In this document: in pieces, positions 51,701-53,662 of the stretch | Layout: every line of letters starts with the position of its first letter | How positions within the stretch are numbered: the stretch's first letter is position 1 | Source: Gaiellasilicea sp046594445 | GTDB lineage: Bacteria > Actinomycetota > Thermoleophilia > Gaiellales > Gaiellaceae | Length of the DNA stretch: 53,662 nt | Assembly: GCA_046594445.1 (NCBI GenBank) | Contig: JBKJSM010000071.1 | Coordinates: 1 to 53,662, forward strand | Direction of reading: 5' to 3' | Notes under the pieces: generated by a model | Seen by the model: the letters and a program-made list of their open reading frames with translations, nothing else | What the model was told of the DNA's origin: nothing | The model's database searches: none | Translations under genes and position numbers: made by a program

Positions 51701-53662
51701 AGCGCCGACGTGCATACGACCGGCACTACCGCCTTCTACCGCCCCGCCGGCACCGGCGCCTTCGACGTCACCGCCAGCTCCACCGACGCCCACTCCGGCG
51801 TCCTCGACTACAGCTTCCCGGCCCTGGCCGGCTTCACCGGCTCCGGCGCCGCCGCCACCCGCACCTACACCCTCGCAACACCGACCGAGCCCGACGGCGC
51901 CAAGCCCGTCACCGCCCGCAACCAGGCCCTGCTCACTGGCGCCGCCACCAACTTCACACTCACCGCCGACTCCGCCGTACCGGTCAGCGGCGCCCTCACC
52001 GTCAACGGCGCCGGCGCCACCGGCGGCGGCACGACAAGCTACGACGGCGACGGCGGCTTCACGATCAGCCTCCGCACCGACTACACCGACGCCGGCTCCG
52101 GCATCGCCACCTCGACGCTCACGCGCGAGGACGGAACCCTCTCGCTCGATGCCTGCTCCTCGTACTCCGCGCCGAGCACGCTGATCGGCATGCCGGCCCA
52201 GTCCGGCCTCGCGACCGGCTGTTACCGCTACGTCCTGACGGGCACCGACAACGTCGGCAACGCCGCCTCGATCACAACGATCGTCAAGGTCGACACGACA
52301 GCACCGGCCGCGCCCGGCCTGACCCTGGCCGACTCCAGCGCCGACGTGCACACGACCGGCACGACCGCCTTCTACCGCCCCGCCGGCACCGGCGCCTTCG
52401 ACGTCACCGCCAGCTCCACCGACGCTCAGTCGGGCGTCCTCGACTACAGCTTCCCGGCTCTCGCCGGCTTCGCGGGCTCCGGCGCCGCCGCGACACGCAC
52501 CTACACCCTCGCCACCCCCACCGAAGGCGACGGCGCCAAGAGCGTGACAGCGCGCAACAACGCGCTCCTCAACTCCTCCGCCTTCACCTTTACTCTTACT
52601 GCCGATCCCACTGGCCCCACCGGCGGCGTGCTCAACGTCAATGGCACCGCAGCCACGGGCGGCGGCTCCGGCAGCTACGACAACGACGGCGGTTTCGCGA
52701 TCGGTACCCGCACCGATTACAACGCCGACGCCGCTTCTGGCTTCGCGACCTCGGTGCTCACCCGCGAGGACGGCACCCTCGCCGGCGACGCATGCACGAG
52801 CTACGGCGCCCCCGCCACGGTCACCGGCAACCCCGCCCAGGCAGGGCTCGCGACCGGCTGCTACCGCTACGTGCTCACCGGCACCGACAACGTCGGCAAC
52901 ACGACAACGCTGACCACCGTGGTCAAGGTCGATACGACAGCGCCGGGCGCCCCCGGGCTGACGCTCGCCGACTCGAGCGCCGACGTCCACACCACCGGCT
53001 CGACGGCGTTCTTCCGGCCGGCGGGAACAGGGTCGTTCGACGTCACCGCCAGCTCCACCGACGGCCAGTCCGGCGTGCTCGACTACAGCTTCCCGGCGCT
53101 CGCCGGCTTCACCGGCTCCGGCGCCGCAGCCACCCGCACCTACACCCTCGCCACCCCGACCGAGGCCGACGGCGCCAAGACCGTCAGCGCCCAAAACAAC
53201 GCCGGCCGCACGAACAGCTCCACCTTTACCCTTAGCGCCGATTCCACCGGCCCCACCGGCGGCGCCCTCACCGTCAGTGGAACCGCTGCAACCGGCGGCG
53301 GCTCGCAGAGCTATGACGGCGACGGCGGCTTCGCGATCGACACCCGCACGAACTACAACGCGGATGCAACGTCCGGCTTCGCCACTTCCGTACTCACGCG
53401 CGAAGACGGCACCCTCGCCGGCGACGCCTGCTCGGCCTACGGCGCCCCCGCCACGCTCACCGGCGCGCCCGCCCAGTCGGGCCTCCTGAGCGGCTGCTAC
53501 CGCTACGTCCTCACCGGCACAGACAACGTCGGCAATACCTCAAGCCTGACCACGGTCGTCAAGGTCGACACAACTGCGCCGGCTGCGCCCGGCCTGACGC
53601 TCTCGGACGCGAGCGCCGACGTCCACACGACAGGCACGACCGCCTTCTACCGCCCCGCCGGC
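48710..53662 (+). CDS. Second giant exported Ig-repeat surface protein, 3' end outside window
   Basis: The frame opens with ATG at 48710 (MRIQDVAKNEALRHSDRPAH) and stays open for 1651 codons to the window end. Hydrophobic residues ~31-46 (GFALSLAAAATLLAG) form a signal/membrane segment. The head module (TEQFLTVDERQGNKLWRWRL ... LPLPYTIDPAVDYP) is homologous to that of the preceding giant. After a linker and an FN3-like part (TTYYWQAQAQDNSN), from about 50380 it consists of repeated two-domain units with ADVHTTGTTAFYRPAGTG and CYRYVLTGTDNVGN. Tandem paralogue, likely co-functional. The ribosome site is poor (GAAGGG abuts the ATG), so the true start may be the GTG at 48725. Confidence 0.87.
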   Translation, partial: MRIQDVAKNEALRHSDRPAHAGRFSVRARIGFALSLAAAATLLAGTFLRNDAPEPPRFLATELGQSGVDMNRKPAAGVRVELRKSGYELDTSVGTVAIASEDARGGDWRQFESGAVRTTPFGSETVVVGATRTEQFLTVDERQGNKLWRWRLGTGKLKPRLRVDGSVMVSADAKSAGLRIFPAAILDTAGRKITPRGTRWGLARSKGGWFLTLQVDDAKLPLPYTIDPAVDYPATQYVRNTASTTQTAVADYAMETASGTLDTGSVTLAPTIAASPPYTQFRPATTAFGTRATPSTTPDGRGWIVNAGGAATPNDTAIPAGDWTVQVGTDASRTATGGPLVLAVGVWKVTTSAGAITASSVIVDPNAASSRDNLALTASVATQTPSITLSGLPEISLTANEHILVQLYTYNGAALSRTLTLSLYFNDTSAFVQHPAATTRASVPALVTPNDVAFPNTTTPTLTATFDDPDASNSGTINFRVCTDAPCSTIISTFSSSSGIVNGQNGAAAVPGAAGLTNGTTYYWQAQAQDNSNVVSAFSASRSFRVDTVAPDVPALTISESNAASHASGSTFYYRPAGAGGTFTATAVTSDATSLVKHVTFPGLAGNFTPATSLNDTTAAPYSQTYTWPATTGTESGAKNVTAEDNATNVSTAGTFTVTPDSAVPVTGALAVNGVAASGAGTQSYNDGSGTFTIGTRTDYTDANSGIATSTLTRENGTLSGDLCSLYGAPTTLVATPVQGPFATGCYRYVLRGTDNVGNTVAITTEVKVDTTAPGAPGLTLVDSSADVHTTGTTAFYRPAGTGAFDVTASATDADSGVLDYAFPALAGFTGSGAAATRTYTLATPTEPDGSKAVTARNQALLNSGATNFTLTADSAGPTGGALTVNGTGASGGGSQSYDGDGSFAIDLRTDYNGDGSSGFGTSVLTRADGTLSGDGCTSYGAPATVTGNPAQAGLATGCYRYVLTGTDNVGNTSTLTTTVKVDTSAPAAPGLALADSSADVHTTGTTAFYRPAGTGAFDVTASSTDAHSGVLDYSFPALAGFTGSGAAATRTYTLATPTEPDGAKPVTARNQALLTGAATNFTLTADSAVPVSGALTVNGAGATGGGTTSYDGDGGFTISLRTDYTDAGSGIATSTLTREDGTLSLDACSSYSAPSTLIGMPAQSGLATGCYRYVLTGTDNVGNAASITTIVKVDTTAPAAPGLTLADSSADVHTTGTTAFYRPAGTGAFDVTASSTDAQSGVLDYSFPALAGFAGSGAAATRTYTLATPTEGDGAKSVTARNNALLNSSAFTFTLTADPTGPTGGVLNVNGTAATGGGSGSYDNDGGFAIGTRTDYNADAASGFATSVLTREDGTLAGDACTSYGAPATVTGNPAQAGLATGCYRYVLTGTDNVGNTTTLTTVVKVDTTAPGAPGLTLADSSADVHTTGSTAFFRPAGTGSFDVTASSTDGQSGVLDYSFPALAGFTGSGAAATRTYTLATPTEADGAKTVSAQNNAGRTNSSTFTLSADSTGPTGGALTVSGTAATGGGSQSYDGDGGFAIDTRTNYNADATSGFATSVLTREDGTLAGDACSAYGAPATLTGAPAQSGLLSGCYRYVLTGTDNVGNTSSLTTVVKVDTTAPAAPGLTLSDASADVHTTGTTAFYRPAG
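50399..53662 (+). repeat. Tandem 636-669-bp repeats in the second giant gene
   Basis: The landmark ADVHTTG (or AASHASG in the first unit) recurs at 50399, 51068, 51707, 52343, 52982 and 53618. Successive spacings are 669, 639, 636, 639 and 636 bases, always in frame. Long runs are almost identical at the DNA level between units, unlike the older repeats of the neighbouring gene. The array continues beyond the window. Confidence 0.92.

Noticed and set aside
51332..53194. 620-codon antisense open frame with internal repeats
   Set aside because: Its repeats mirror those of the plus-strand surface protein, and the translation (VGAGGGGAGAGEA-like) is low complexity. A shadow of the repeat array.
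50399..53662. Regular repeats as a possible CRISPR array
   Set aside because: Units are 636-669 bases, in frame and coding; there are no short identical repeats with unique spacers and no cas genes.

Overview
The window is one contiguous stretch of a high-GC bacterial chromosome. Gene content and order (rpmE, prfA, prmC, a Sua5 gene, glyA, upp, a wecA-like gene, then the F0F1 ATP synthase genes) are those of Actinobacteriota. The combination of DUF1385, a Ste24-like M48 protease, an ETF/ETF-QO operon, a two-subunit B12 mutase and very large Ser/Thr/Gly-rich surface proteins suggests class Thermoleophilia (Gaiella-like). That placement is an inference from gene content, not a phylogeny. No tRNA, rRNA, CRISPR array, insertion sequence or prophage gene was seen.

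Region 1 (1-15373, almost all minus strand) is housekeeping. Reading in the direction of transcription (from high to low coordinates) it runs: PLP-dependent threonine dehydratase-like enzyme, rpmE, DUF1385 membrane protein, two OsmC-family proteins, prfA, prmC, Sua5/YrdC, glyA, upp, wecA-like, two small AtpI/AtpZ-type membrane proteins, atpB-E-F-H-A-G, and an oligopeptide-type ABC solute-binding protein cut by the window start. A small plus-strand GNAT gene sits between prfA and the first OsmC gene. Most neighbours overlap by 1-4 bases, so translation is probably coupled. The ATP synthase genes stop after atpG: atpD and atpC do not follow. A 164-bp imperfect palindrome lies between upp and the wecA-like gene.

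Region 2 (15397-26723) mixes membrane and metabolic genes: a duplicated DUF4389 protein, an M48 protease, the electron-transfer operon etfB-etfA-ETF-QO, a secreted M23-type protein, a B12-dependent acyl-CoA mutase split into small and large subunits with an MBL-fold gene between them, a secreted HExxH protein and a small Lys/Asp-rich exported protein. The mutase carries the Phe/Gln pair of isobutyryl-CoA mutase rather than the Tyr/Arg pair of methylmalonyl-CoA mutase. The ETF-QO lacks one of the four canonical cluster cysteines.

Region 3 (26720-39274) is a surface-glycan cluster: two GT4 glycosyltransferases, an alkaline-phosphatase-superfamily phosphodiesterase, a Wzx/MATE-type flippase, a nucleotidyltransferase, two large polytopic membrane proteins resembling GT-C/YfhO-type enzymes, a small membrane protein and a membrane-anchored beta-sandwich protein. 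All are on the minus strand and mostly overlapping. One divergent SAM methyltransferase is on the plus strand.

Region 4 (39275-53662) begins with a comparatively AT-rich regulatory gap, followed by two tandem paralogous giant genes on the plus strand. Both encode exported proteins that share an N-terminal head module and arrays of Ig-like repeats with a recurring CYRY...DNVGN motif. The first (2980 residues) ends with FN3-like, PASTA-like and, unexpectedly, response-regulator receiver-like domains. The second runs off the window and contains nearly identical ~213-residue repeats arranged in an alternating pattern. The glycan cluster and the giant surface proteins together look like a locus for building and decorating the cell envelope.
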